From contig OZ020487.1 of the NCBI GenBank assembly GCA_963971405.1, positions 44,117,039 to 44,181,038 on the forward strand: a stretch of 64,000 bases of DNA, written 5' to 3'. Position numbers and translations under genes: made by a program. This DNA comes from Psococerastis gibbosa (Eukaryota; Arthropoda; Insecta; Psocodea; Psocidae). Shown here one piece after another: positions 32,725 to 43,687 of this stretch. Positions within the stretch are counted from its first letter, which is position 1. The number at the start of each line of letters is the position of its first letter. The notes beneath the pieces are model-generated. The model did no database searches and was not told the DNA's origin. It worked only from the letters and a program-made list of their open reading frames with translations.

Positions 32725-34440
32725 GGCAAATCGGAATGCCCCCCCCCCCTTCGCGATTTTTGTTCAAAGTCGATTTTCACAGGAAATACCAATGGTAGAG
32801 CCATCCAAATAAATAGTCATTAAATTAACAGCAATGCACCTCTACATTTCGATACATGCCATGTGGCCTTCACTAATACCAAATCACTCTAGTTCCTGAA
32901 CTCCTTCCTCAGGGCTCCCATACCTATTGTTTTTTGTTCAAATGAAATTCAATAAATGTCGCCAATCTATGTTAGAAATCATACAATATGTATTGAATTC
33001 CTCAGAAAAATTCATTTAGTTTTTCCTGTCATTTTTGACCGATCTACTATTTATTATTTATCATGAGAATATATTCTCTTAATGCTTGTGAATCATAACA
33101 ATTCTGTCCATATAACTATAACAACTGTATAGTTCGGAATAGTCCAGTTGCACAGGGGTCTGAGGGAAGTTAAAAACGCTATGAAGCAAAGTATTGTGAA
33201 TTTTTTAACTTTTAAATCGTGGAGGGGGTAGGGGGGGTGACGATTTTTGTGACTAATACTAATTTCTACTATATTTCATGAGATATTTCTATTTTACTCT
33301 AAATAAAAATTACTCTAAAATAAAAATTTTCTCCTTCGAAATGTCTCGTAAGGGTTCAATATGTCACTTAAATCTTATCTTATGTCACTTAAGGCTTAAA
33401 TAAAGAAAACGTGGTAGGTATGTTATATTATATATTATATTCGTATACAGGCACAGTTTAAACCAGTTACACCTATACAAACAAAAATGGTGTACGTTGA
33501 CATCGAGAACGTATACCAGTTTGCCAAAGTCCAGAAACTCATACGAAAACAATATAAATAATGTCTGAAATCCATGGGGTCGTTGGTATTGGGAAGGGAC
33601 CTATGGGTAGGCCTAGGTCCATAAAAAGTCCATAAAAAAAAATTAGTAAAAAAAAACTAACTAACTATACACCTATAAAAGCCTTATTTTTAAATGGGTA
33701 TTTATGGGTTATTCTGTCAAAATTTTTTCTGAAAAAAATTAGAAAAAAAACCATGTGAACTTTTGCAATAGTTCTGGGCCTACAAGATTATACAAGGGAA
33801 GAAGCTGTAAGGATATATGGAAGAAGTATTCACGTATACGCATGTACAATATGTATATGTAACATATGTTACGGCATTTATGACAAAACGAGAAAATAAT
33901 AAGGAGATATACAGAAGAAACTTCCTTCCTTGAACTCATGTTGATATAATTAGCCATGTGAGACAGCTCAAGCTGATAATTAAAACGAGTTAGGTCTCAG
34001 AAATCCGTTAGACGATAAAACCACCGACTTTAGATAATTTTTCCCGTCACATATAATAATAATTAATTGTAGAGTAGACATAGTTGCTAGTGTAAAATGG
34101 TATAAGCGTAAATTATATAATTTCATCGAGTGAGGGCTATTCCATAAGTTTTAACACATTAGAGGAATATTTTGGTGATGTGATACAACTGCTTAAATAC
34201 TAAATATTAGCCAAGGGGATTAGGGGAAGTGAAGTATATTTTGTGAAGTAATTTCATTTTAGGTCATAAGGGACAATCGGATAAGGAAAAGCTTTATTTC
34301 ACTCAAAATTTCGCCGTTAAGCTAATAACTAAAACCCAGATACTTTTTTCTTACTAATTCAAACACAGTCTATAAAATCCATAAAATACTGCCTTATACT
34401 ATACAAAAAACAAATTTTTATATTACTTTAGAAGAATTGA
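32725..34440. other. AT-rich intergenic stretch
   Basis: A family E remnant lies at about 33480-33600. Otherwise no gene or recognised element; the short open frames have no protein-like features. Confidence 0.45.
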
Positions 34441-34456
34441 CAGAATATACCCTGCC

Positions 34457-34647
34457 CAGTAGCGGATCCACAGGGGGGTCATGACCACCTAAATGTGTAA
34501 ATTCATAGTAAATTCATAAGATACCTGGTTAAAAAAAAGAAAAAAAAAGAGGGTAAAACTCAACTTTTCAGCAAAAAAATTACCTTTTAAATTTACAAAA
34601 AAAATTGTGACCCCCCCTCCCTAAATTTTCCGCTGGATCCGCCCTTG
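34457..34647. mobile_element. hAT-type MITE with perfect 8-bp target duplication
   Basis: Ends CAGTAGCGGATCCAC / GCTGGATCCGCCCTTG. ACCCTGCC flanks both sides (34449-34456 and 34648-34655). Interior A-rich with G and C runs. Sister copy at 56762-56967. Confidence 0.88.
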
Positions 34648-34764
34648 ACCCTGCCTCACTCAAATTTGTACGTCCAGTTATCACTAGATCCACAGAGTGT
34701 GTTTCACAATACCACTTTCCAGTGCAACCACTAATACCAAAATTGTACACATATTTTCATGTAA

Positions 34765-34878
34765 ATGTTTACTTTATTTCTTTACTTTCTTTGCTTTACT
34801 TTCTTTACTTTACTTTCTTTACTTTACATTCTTTATTTTACTTTCTTTGCTTTAATTTCTTTACTTTACTTTAATAAG
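34765..34878 (+). repeat. Imperfect (CTTTA)n microsatellite
   Basis: Repeated TTTACTTTCTTTACTTTAC units with frequent CTTT variants, ending directly at the 5' end of the 5S-type SINE at 34880. Confidence 0.85.
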
Positions 34879-34879
34879 A

Positions 34880-35252
34880 CAGCCAACGGCCTTACCATGT
34901 TGAATCAACGAGAGCTGAGCATGTTTCTAACTGCGGCAAACTTGGTTGGGCGCACACCGTTGGCAGGGGAACATGGTGGGACATGATAACGTGCTGAGAC
35001 TATACCAGTCAGTCTACGTGCGTGTCGTGTCCTGGTCCCCTCCTATTTAATCGTGTAACTTTACCATGTTCCCCAAGTGGTTTGGAATCCACTATAATCA
35101 GGAAGTCCACCCTGTCGGTCAACTCCCCTTTCCCCCAAAGAGAAGGAGTCTGCCCTTAGGGTGCCTCAAGTTAACAAACAGACTCACTCCCCCCCCCCCC
35201 CCCCGCCAGACTGACAAGGTTACTTAAAGCAGAAATGCTGAAAGCAGGCGTT
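34880..35252 (+). mobile_element. 5S rRNA-derived SINE, longest copy
   Basis: Begins AGCCAACGGCCTTACCATGT, TGAAT, almost the canonical 5' end of 5S rRNA; GGCAGGGGAACATGGTGGGA would correspond to the 3' control element (box C). The body has TGGAATCCACTATAATCAGG, and the 3' half has a poly-C run, GCCAGACTGACAAGG and AGCAGAAATGCTGAAAGCAG. About 370 bp. It cannot be a working 5S gene because similarity fades inside the 5S length. Confidence 0.8.
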
Positions 35253-35338
35253 GGAAGCAACAAACTACACTTGAATGAGACTAACTCGAGACGCTCACTT
35301 CTTTATCAAGCAATAACACTACAATTAATTACATAAGC

Positions 35339-35643
35339 TTAAGCTGGCCATTCACGAGGGCTCGAAACAGACTCGTTCCAAGCCAAATCCTGTTCCATTT
35401 GGCGTTAGCGCCATTTAAAGGGTCATCACGAATAGACTGAACCAGTCGCTCCAAACCTTTCAAATTCTACAGTGTTAAAGTACCTCTTCCATATCGTGAC
35501 ACTGTACAATTTGAAAGATTTGGAGCGACTGGTTCAGCATAGTCGTGATGAACCCTCTAAATGGCGCTAACGCCAAATGGAACAGGACGCGCCATTTGGC
35601 TTGGCGCGAGTCCGTTTGGCGCCCTCGTGCATGGCCAGCTTAA
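35339..35643. mobile_element. Large palindromic MITE with TTAA ends
   Basis: 305 bp; arms of about 140 bp beginning TTAAGCTGGCCATTCACGAG and complement. Motifs include AAATGGCGCTAACGCCAAAT and GGAGCGACTGGTTCAG, with a loop of a few tens of bp. TTAA at both tips would fit a piggyBac-type target duplication or may be part of the TIR. Confidence 0.8.
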
Positions 35644-35859
35644 CATATGCACAACCATATGACTGAATACCATAATGTTCATAGGACTGGCAATCCTGTG
35701 TAGCCCTTTTCGGCCTGTAAACGCAAAATTACTCATTGTACAGAAAACGACCTGCATAATTTATTGTAAACAACCTTATGCTTCAACAACTTTGGCATAA
35801 TTTCTCAGCTCCTTATATTTCTTTAACCTAGCTCTCGCAACCCTTTAAGAACCACTGGT

Positions 35860-36034
35860 CAGGGACGGGTCGAGCCCATTTGGGGGGGGGGGGGGTAGTA
35901 GTTGTGGGTCAAAATAAGAAAAACATATGTACATACAATATAGTATCGATTAAATCAGAGCGTCATTAAATAACTTACAATAGATTTACTAAATTATGTC
36001 CTCCTCCTGCCCCCCCCCCCTGCATCCGTCCATG
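35860..36034. mobile_element. hAT-type MITE, 7/8 target duplication
   Basis: Ends CAGGGACGGGTCGAG / GCATCCGTCCATG; flanks CCACTGGT and CCCCTGGT differ at one position. Interior matches 32532-32712 (AACATATGT, ATAGATTTACTAA) with poly-G and poly-C runs near the ends. A fragment of the same family is at about 45215-45290 (-). Confidence 0.8.
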
Positions 36035-36326
36035 CCCCTGGTCCAGATAATAAAAGCCTGACTATGGTAGGCTAAGTAGGTCCGTAGTTGCATCAGGTGC
36101 GACATCTCCATTTACGTGTTATTATGTTATTTCCCGGAAAACTGTGCCAAATGTCCGGCCCAGATAAACAATTACGAGTTGTTGGTCTTGACAGTGCAAT
36201 ATTTACATATATACAGTTATGCTGGTGAGACACGTGGCAGCTCATGCATGCAGTTTCAACATTTTCACTGTAATACAGACCAATTTTTGTTTTATAATAA
36301 TTATAAGAATAATATCGTCTTTAATG

Positions 36327-36327
<1 letters not shown>

Positions 36328-36367
<40 letters not shown>

Positions 36368-36372
36368 GCGGC

Positions 36373-36446
<74 letters not shown>

Positions 36447-36467
36447 CCACAACAACAACAACAACAA
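36328..36467 (+). repeat. (CAA)n trinucleotide array
   Basis: About 46 units with three interruptions. Poly-Gln, poly-Thr and poly-Cys frames that cross it are artefacts. Confidence 0.95.
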
Positions 36468-36483
36468 TGTTTGCAACGAATTG

Positions 36484-36560
36484 AGTTGAGTGTGAGAGAG
36501 GGCTTTATAGCCCTAACTCCGCTAAGTTGGCTTAGTAATAGAAACAACAAAAAGTCCTTA
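36484..36560 (+). mobile_element. SINE-A 3' fragment
   Basis: GAGTGTGAGAGAGGGCTTTA, TAGCCCTAACTCCGCTAAGT, TGGCTTAGTAATAG and AAAAAGTCCTTATT. The head is missing. It sits between the (CAA)n array and the truncated 5' edge of the jockey-like LINE. Confidence 0.75.
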
Positions 36561-39500
36561 TTGCTTTCCGTCCATCGAATGTGTTGGTGTCATCACCAAC
36601 ATATGCGGCACACCCACTGCTTGTTTCTCGATTTACTCCCCTGGCCCCCGGCAGATCCCAAGGCAGGATCTCGAGCTTCTGTTTGGGAGCTTCCCCGCGA
36701 TCTTTGCTGCCGGCGACTGGAACTCCAAGCACCCTGAACTGGGCAGCCAGAAAACCAGTAGTCGTGGTACCTCTCTTCTCCGTTACATATACTCCACCGA
36801 ACGTATCATCGATCTGCACATACCAACCGCCCCCACTTTCATTATATCCCGCAGAAACATTCTTTACTCTGAAACCCTCGACTTTGGCCTATCCATCGAG
36901 GTACCCGTTCACCCTGAAATTACAGTACTTGATGACCTCACATCCGATCATCTTCCCATTCTTTTCTCTTTCCCTCGTCAAAACACCATCCCCACGCCTT
37001 TAGGCCCGTTACGGACAAACTGGCGTAACTATCACTCTATCTTATCCGACACCTTGCCCCCTTTTCCCGTTGCCCCTATGTTCTCGGCCGACATAGACCG
37101 GCACCTAGAGACCCTTTCTTCTTCAATTAAATCCGCTGTTTCCGCAGCATCCGTCCCGTCGCGTCCCCGCACCATTCGTTCTCTCCCACCAGAGATCGCC
37201 GCTGCTATCCGTTCCCGGAGGCGGCTACGCAAGCTCTGGCATGATACACAAGCCCCCCTTCACAAACGCGAGTTCCTAGCAGCCGCAGAACGCTGTAAGC
37301 TTCTCCTAGATGAGGACAGGAGCTCTCAGTGGCAAGACTTCATTACTGAAGCCACCTCTGAGGGAACCAAGCCATGGCCCACCACTAAAGCCCTATTACG
37401 TACAAAATCCCAAATATCTCCCTTAAAACAAAATAACAACCTTGTATTTGATCCAGAAACTCGCTGTCAAGTTCTTGCCGATCACTTTAAATCTCAGTTT
37501 TCCGTTCCCTCGACGCCCTCTCCTGTAGAAGGCGAGGCGTCAACAGCAGTCCGCTCAGCCCTCAGCTCCCAAACTCCCATGCCCATTCAGCCTTTTACCC
37601 TTTTGGAAATGGCACAAGCACTAGGCAAAATCAAGGTCAGAAAAGCCCCAGGGCCCGATGGTATTTCGGGGAAAGCTATAAAAAACGCCCCAGTTAATCT
37701 TATAACCCACCTACTAATGGTGTTTAACGCCATTTTAGCCACCCAATATTTCCCCCCGGCTTGGAAAAATTCCAACATTATCACCATACTAAAGCAACAA
37801 AAACCTCCAACCGATCCCGCTAGTTACCGCCCCATTTCCCTACTCCCTATTTTATCCAAACTTTTTGAGCGCCTATTCCTCTTGCGTCTAGGCCCAATGC
37901 TAGAACCCTATCTCAGACCCGAACAGTTCGGTTTCCGGAAAGGCCTTTCTACCACCCTTCAACTAATGCGTTTTTGCTCTCATATTACCGACAATATGAA
38001 CAAAAACATGCACACTATTGCCGCCCTTATTGACTTTCGCGCCGCGTTTGACACAGTTTGGCACCTAGGCCTACTCTACAAGCTCTCTCACATGGTCCCA
38101 CCACCAGTGTTACGTCTGATAGATTCCTATCTATCAGACAGATACTTCCGTACGACCCTTCGCACTAAATCAGGTACCTTTTTCTCCCGTCCCACACCGG
38201 CGGCCGCCGGTGTCCCACAGGGATCCGTCCTCGGACCTCTGCTTTACCTTATCCATATAAATGACATCCGGGTACTGGACGGACTTTCAGTCGGCCTATA
38301 CGCGGATGACGCTATCTACTACATGGGGACTCACTTCCCCAAACTCGCCGCGAAAAAATTCCTACAACCTCAACTTAACGCCCTTGCAGACTGGTGTAAC
38401 ACCTGGAAGGTCATGGTGAACGCGTCCAAGTGTGAAGCCATTGCCTTCGGCAAAGCTGCCCCAAAATCACCGCCATCAGCTCTTACCCTAAACAGTTCAA
38501 ACCTACCCTGGCGTCAATCAGTTAAATACCTTGGTGTAACACTTGATCGTCGCCTTTCCTTTCGCGCCCACCTAAACCTGCGAATGGCCAGCATTCGCGG
38601 GCTAACCTCCAAACTTTTCCCACTCTTTAGAAATGATCTAATCAGCTTCCGCTCGAAAGCCCTTATATTCACAGCGATCATTCGAGCCCAACTCACCTAT
38701 GCAGCCCAAGTATGGTACCCCATGCTTTCGCCATCTGCCCGCAAAGCGCTACATGGGAGCCACAACGCGGCGCTTCGCCGCGTTGGAAACTTCCACTATC
38801 GCGTCCCAAATTCTCAAATCTTCCAATTCTTTGACGTACCTCCCCTTCATGATTTTCTCACAGCCTTGACTGATTCCCATCATGCCAAGGCAGCCCAGAG
38901 CTCTCGCGATATAATACGCGATCTCTACTTAGCCCCCCACCCCCCAAACCAATTTAAGATCTCCCCAATCCCTGTCCCCCCGGACGGGTCAGCCTAGTCT
39001 TAATCCCATCTCCATTCTCTCTCCATAGGTTCCTCCCGGGACCGCTTGCCCACCGGGTTCGCCTAGGGAATTACAGAGAAGATCCGGATGGACCCTGAAA
39101 TATGGCCACCCAGCCTGGATCGTTAGTCCCCCCTTGGCGCCATGCTCGTGGGCAATCCGGTCACGAGAGTCTGAACCATAGAATGCCCCAGTGTTCAGTA
39201 ACCCCCCCTTTAATACTTTGCTCGTTCACAGTTGTTAAAACACTTAATTCCTTCGACCCGCGACCACCGGTCTCCAGATCACCGCTCTGCAGCTTGACGG
39301 ACTACTGGTGGCTTGCCTTCTATTTTTAAACCGAGCTAATCTAGGCCCCCCCCCCCCCCGGCCCAACTAATTTTATATTTTATTTTTCAGCTACTTTACC
39401 ATACGAACAAACTAACTAACGCTACATACTCGAACTCAACCCCAGTACGGCAAACCGCGCCTTTCCAGTTGCCGTACTGTTACAATTAAAATCCTCTCCA

Positions 39501-39797
39501 CTCTCTCACCTCTATCCGAGTTCCTCCCAAATTACCCATCCCATCCCTTAAGTAACGAACGTTTTATTTCAGCGTCTACAGGAACCTACCTGACGTGAGA
39601 TGGTAGTGGTTTTTAGAGGGTCGGCTGGCGGCCTACTCGAGGTTGAACGCTAAGTTAACCCCTCACTACCTGGATGCCATCCTGATTCACTCATGCAGGA
39701 GCATGGCAGTGTTGAAAGGAGGCAAGTAAAGGCACAGGTGCTTGGTTTGCAAGTTTTCCACTTCCGCAGAAACAAAAAAAAAAAAAAAAAAAAAAAA
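36560..39797 (+). mobile_element. Jockey-like LINE, 5'-truncated, with poly-A tail
   Basis: Coding from the truncated edge to 38997 (endonuclease C-terminus plus reverse transcriptase), then about 780 bp of GC-richer 3' UTR including a poly-C run at 39346-39358, and an A-rich end at 39771-39797. ORF1 and most of the endonuclease are absent, the usual result of incomplete reverse transcription. The 3' boundary at the A run is inferred, because another repeat starts just after it. Confidence 0.8.
36562..38997 (+). CDS. LINE ORF2 remnant: endonuclease C-terminus and reverse transcriptase (jockey clade)
   Basis: The frame is open over 810 codons with no ATG needed at its truncated start; the first in-frame ATG is 37054. 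The upstream part encodes FAAGDWNSKHPELGS and LTSDHLPI, the GDxN and SDH motifs of apurinic-like endonucleases. Counting from the ATG, the RT shows KAPGPDGI (about 198), SYRPISLLP (258), FGFRKGLST (292), IDFRAAFDTVWH (326, catalytic D327), PQGSVLGPLLY (388), YADD (416-419) and KYLGVTLDRRL. The protein stops after a zinc-knuckle-free C-terminus and has no RNase H, as in jockey. It copies its RNA at a nicked target. The intact frame suggests a young insertion, but without ORF1 and the N-terminus it is not autonomous. Confidence 0.88.
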   Translation, partial: CFPSIECVGVITNICGTPTACFSIYSPGPRQIPRQDLELLFGSFPAIFAAGDWNSKHPELGSQKTSSRGTSLLRYIYSTERIIDLHIPTAPTFIISRRNILYSETLDFGLSIEVPVHPEITVLDDLTSDHLPILFSFPRQNTIPTPLGPLRTNWRNYHSILSDTLPPFPVAPMFSADIDRHLETLSSSIKSAVSAASVPSRPRTIRSLPPEIAAAIRSRRRLRKLWHDTQAPLHKREFLAAAERCKLLLDEDRSSQWQDFITEATSEGTKPWPTTKALLRTKSQISPLKQNNNLVFDPETRCQVLADHFKSQFSVPSTPSPVEGEASTAVRSALSSQTPMPIQPFTLLEMAQALGKIKVRKAPGPDGISGKAIKNAPVNLITHLLMVFNAILATQYFPPAWKNSNIITILKQQKPPTDPASYRPISLLPILSKLFERLFLLRLGPMLEPYLRPEQFGFRKGLSTTLQLMRFCSHITDNMNKNMHTIAALIDFRAAFDTVWHLGLLYKLSHMVPPPVLRLIDSYLSDRYFRTTLRTKSGTFFSRPTPAAAGVPQGSVLGPLLYLIHINDIRVLDGLSVGLYADDAIYYMGTHFPKLAAKKFLQPQLNALADWCNTWKVMVNASKCEAIAFGKAAPKSPPSALTLNSSNLPWRQSVKYLGVTLDRRLSFRAHLNLRMASIRGLTSKLFPLFRNDLISFRSKALIFTAIIRAQLTYAAQVWYPMLSPSARKALHGSHNAALRRVGNFHYRVPNSQIFQFFDVPPLHDFLTALTDSHHAKAAQSSRDIIRDLYLAPHPPNQFKISPIPVPPDGSA

Positions 39798-40560
39798 CTG
39801 TCTGTCGGTCGGTCTGTCGGTCTGTCGGTCTGTCTGTTCGTCGATTTCCGGGCAAACTACTCAGTGGATTTGAGTGAAATTTGGCATGTAGGTTCACAAA
39901 AATCATACCTCGGGACCATTTTTTTTTTTTTTGGGCTAACTCAATTTGGGGGGGTTTTATTTTCAAAAAAACTCAAAAAAAACGTCTAAAAAAATTATGT
40001 CTCAAAAACGGCTCCAACGATTTCTTTTAAATTCTCGTAGATTGTAGTCGTTATTAATGTTGACAAAATGCGGGGGGTCGCTTGCCCCTTGATTGTTTGC
40101 TTCTGGGGGTAAAAAAATAAAAATAACTAAATTTTAATGAAAAAATGACTAAAAAATGCGAAACCTTTCTATCGATGATTTCTACCTTCAAGCATGTTTT
40201 AGGTGTTAAATTGAGTAACGAAACCGGATAGGTTGCTTTCCCAAAAAAATATTTGGTTTTGCCCAAAAAATTATTTTTTGAAAAAAATGATAGAAAATTC
40301 GCGCTCAAATGCATTGCATGCCCTGCCATTATTGCTGTGTGGTAATTAATGTGTTTGTTTGACCTATCGAGAATTTACCTCTCTTCTAGTGACGTCAGGT
40401 GGACAACCGCCCCCCCCCCCCCGAGATATCGGAAAGTTGACCATAGGAAAAATATTTGCCATAAAATTACTAATTTTCTCTATCTAATAATTTTGATAAA
40501 TTGGAAAGCATGTTCGAGTGAACTCGGACCGGTTCTTTATTTATTTACAACGAATATTAC
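39798..40560 (-). repeat. Dispersed repeat with GACAGACAG-type end (copy 1)
   Basis: On the - strand it starts near AAGAACCGGTCCGAGTTCAC, passes TTTTTTACCCCCAGAAGCAA and ends ACTACTC-type GAGTAGTTTGCCCGGAAATC, with GACAGACAGACCGACAGACC. A second copy lies at 59400-59960. The GTTTGCCCGGAAAT..TGAAATTTGGCAT block resembles a sequence common in insect repeats. Superfamily unknown; non-coding. Confidence 0.6.
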
Positions 40561-41176
40561 AATTAACTGCTTAAAATAGAATGATAATAGACTGTAATAT
40601 CTTCTTTCACACACATCCACAGAGCCATTCCAACTCAATCACTCAATCACACACACTCACATCATCCCGACACTCACTCTGTCACTAGGTATTGTTCGAT
40701 GCCTGAAGGTCAATGAGGTATTTCGAGTTGTTTTTCTTGACTATGGACTGTATTTCGGACAATGTATTGAATTTTTGAACGCGGGTTGGACAGAAAAATA
40801 CTTTCTGGTGATAAGTCTCGACCCGTAAACATAGAAGACGCTTATTAATTATTAATATCATTGTTATTATTAGTATATATATTTATATACAATATATATA
40901 AATTATAGATGAACTAAACTGGTTAACTATCACAAGAAAAAGCAGAAGAATCTAGGTTGAAAAAGCTGAGACATGTTGTGCTGACAATTGTCATAAATGG
41001 CATAATAATAATTCAGTCTGGACAGCTAGGTCTAAAGGTAATACACGTGTGTACCTATGGCCTGCTGTCATCAATTGTGCGTCATTATTAGCCAATCAGA
41101 GCGCTAGTTGCATGTCTCTTAGACTACTGATGGGTAGGCCCCCTGAAGTGATAAAAGACTTCCTCGATAAATAAAA

Positions 41177-41393
41177 TTTACTTTACTTTACTTTACTTTA
41201 CTTTACTTTACTTTACTTTACTTTACTTTACTTTACTTTACTTTACTTTACTTTACTTTACTTTACTTTACTTTACTTTACTTTACTTTACTTTACTTTA
41301 CTTTACTTTACTTTACTTTACTTTACTTTACTTTACTTTACTTTACTTTACTTTACTTTACTTTACTTTACTTTACTTTACTTTACTTTACTT
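41177..41393 (+). repeat. (CTTTA)n array, about 43 uninterrupted units
   Basis: 217 bp of perfect pentanucleotide repeat preceded by GATAAATAAAATTTA. The lead-in CTTCCTCGATAAATAAA looks like a LINE/SINE 3' terminus, so the array may be an expanded retroposon tail. Confidence 0.97.
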
Positions 41394-41599
41394 GTAACTG
41401 CGACTTAGAGGGCAATTCTCAGTTTCCCAGGCAAGTACGTATAAGTCTCAAAGAGTAGATTGGAAGAGAGATCGGCTACAAGATGAGATTAGGGTAAGTG
41501 TTAATATTGCAATATTATTATATTAGTTATTAATCATTAAGTTCATTTAATGCGTACAACCTCCTACATGGTGAAATAAAACCGTAACATTCGGTGGTA

Positions 41600-41705
41600 A
41601 CGGTGGGACTGAGGCAGTGGTTAGGCAAGAGTACCACGTCCCTCTACAGAGCAGCAGTTTCCGACGCTCGAATCTTCGGTAGAAGAGGCATTTTAAGAAG
41701 TAGAA
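41600..41705 (+). mobile_element. LINE 3'-terminal fragment (SINE-F partner family)
   Basis: Encodes LRQWLGKSTTSLYRAAVSDA, to be compared with LRQWFDKTTTFLFRAAVSKI at 42838, then the AGAAGAGGCATTTTAAGAAG tail. The open frame continuing to 41992 runs on into unrelated sequence. Confidence 0.65.
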
Positions 41706-42489
41706 CAAACGATCCAGCAGGGTTGAGTGAACTCAGAGCCAGCTCAAAACTTTCACGTCGCCTCTCGAACCTCTACCTACCAGTTCACAGTCCAGTTCTA
41801 TACCATCTGGACTACGCAGCATATAGAAAAAAACCAATAGCACCTGGCCACGTGCTGGCCTCCAGGCTGGACCGCGGCGATTTCGTCCACAACAAATTGG
41901 TCAATGAGGCGACTCTCGCTGGATATGTCAACCAAATTGTACTCAAGTGCAATGGAAGCAGACCGAAACCAACCTACGATTTAAGGCCGTAACCGACCTA
42001 CGATTCAGGGCCACCGCCCATAATTAGGCAGCATTCTCTGCGTACCTGTTGTCGCAACCTGTCGGTCAATCAATTCCGTTCGCGGGAGTTTAGACATCGA
42101 ACATATTAAACATTGTTTGTTTTACGATAACCAATTTGTGCTGGTAATGGAGTTAAATTGGGTGTACCTGCCCATATAAGGTTTTGTATGGTTTTTACTT
42201 GGGTCAACACCCTGCTTTCGTGACCTTAGAACGGTACCTTTCTAAATGAAAATGGTTACCCTCACTAGTAAAGTAAAAACAGGACAGCAGATCATGATGC
42301 TGCATTAAACATCACAGATCTGAAAGAGAGACCTAATACTAGTCCTAGGCCTAAAATCGCATTGGGCTAGCTCTCGGTGTTATACAATATATTGTACTAT
42401 TGCTGGCAACGCTGCGATGTATTGCATAATTGTTAATTACAGTTTAACATATTATATTAAATTATTAAACGCTTACTTTGATATTGTGT

Positions 42490-42982
42490 AAATAACAGAA
42501 TTCTTCGATTGAGAATGATGAACTGTTATGTGTTCCCAATCGTTCTACAATATATGGTATGGAGGGCTAAGAATAACATCAGAATAGTTGCACTTGAAAT
42601 GTGGATATACAGAAGAATGCTGCTCATATCCTGGAGAGGTCGTGTCCCTACCGATGAGGTCCTGAGGCGAATGGATAGCCTACAGAAGCCCTGTTGCTGC
42701 TGACGGTTCAGAAAAGGAAACGAAAATATTATTTCGGTCATGTGATGAGAACCACAAAGTATCTACTGCTGCATGTAATAATCAAGGGGAAGATAGACGA
42801 AGTGAGGGTTTCCGGCAGAAAAAGAACATCCTGGTTGAAAATGTTGAGACAGTGGTTTGACAAGACCACGACTTTCCTTTTCAGAGCAGCAGTCTCCAAG
42901 ATCCAAATTGGCTTGATGATCGCCAGTCTTCGATACAAGAGGCACTTAAAGAAAAAGCTGCAGCAGAAGAAGAAGAAGTAGA
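42490..42982 (+). mobile_element. LINE 3' fragment, RT C-terminal region, partner of SINE-F
   Basis: Two overlapping frames encode the C-terminal part of a LINE RT family common in insects: ALEMWIYRRMLLISWRGRV, DEVLRRM, then RKRKYYFGHVMRT, VSGRKRTSWLKMLRQW. A frameshift near 42700 separates them. The 3' end ATCGCCAGTCTTCGATACAA, GAGGCACTTAAAGAAAAAGC and GAAGAAGAAGAAG matches the SINE-F 3' end. Confidence 0.75.
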
Positions 42983-43344
42983 ATTCTCTGTATTGGTTTG
43001 TTTTTATATCTATTTTTTTTTTAATTTTGTATACACGTTAGGTGTCTGTAGCTCCAAACTTAGAAGTATACTTACATGAACATAGTCTATCTACTTTTTA
43101 TCTGTTTCCAATCCATAGATTTTATTTAACTTTAAAATTTTACACTTAGTTGCTTCATAGACATACGATACTTTCCGGTAGGTTGAATCCCTTCCTAATA
43201 AGGGGACCGGATTCTTCAGTCCACTTATTAGACTCCGGCCGTGAAAGCCTACGTTATTATACTTCCCTTCCTAGTTCTCCCCCCCCCCCTCCCGCGGGAC
43301 ACCAACTCCACTCGTTTTCTTTACAAAGTCGAATTTCAGGGTAA

Positions 43345-43686
43345 ATATTTATTGCAGAGCTAGAAAAAAGATTTTAGTAATTAGAAGGAATATTTTCGTC
43401 ATTCTGATACATACTCGTATGATGTGTGGCCGTCACTAGCCCCGATTGGCCACGATCGTCAGAATATAGGCTATTATATATATATAATTATGTATATAGC
43501 CTACTAGTATATATCATCTAGGCTAGTATTTTTTTTTTAAACCCTAAGGTGTGCGAACGCCATTTTTGCACTTATCAATTCTGACAATTGTGGCCAATCG
43601 GTGCTAGAAACAGAATGAAAATATTTAGAAATATTTCTTATAATGCCTAAAATCTTTTTCTAAATTAGCTCTAGAATAAATACTTA
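43345..43686. mobile_element. Fold-back element with long arms
   Basis: AAATATTTATTGCAGAGCTA, GAAAAAAGATTTTAG on the left and complement at 43650-43686; inside, CCGATTGGCCACGATCGTCA pairs with TGACAATTGTGGCCAATCGG at 43579-43598. The arms are imperfect. Confidence 0.65.
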
Positions 43687-43687
43687 T

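Noticed and set aside
34882-34990. Functional 5S rRNA gene
   Set aside because: Similarity is strong only in the first 25-35 nt and near box C; the rest differs and the unit is dispersed with target duplications.
36120-36330. Upstream exon for a gene reading into the jockey-like frame
   Set aside because: The upstream sequence is a simple repeat and SINE scrap; the LINE is truncated at about 36560.
36116-36737. Poly-Gln / poly-Thr / poly-Cys open frames
   Set aside because: They exist only because the (CAA)n array lacks stops; no domain or splice structure supports a gene.
41594-41992. 132-codon + frame as a host gene
   Set aside because: Its first third is a LINE C-terminus and the remainder has no recognisable features.
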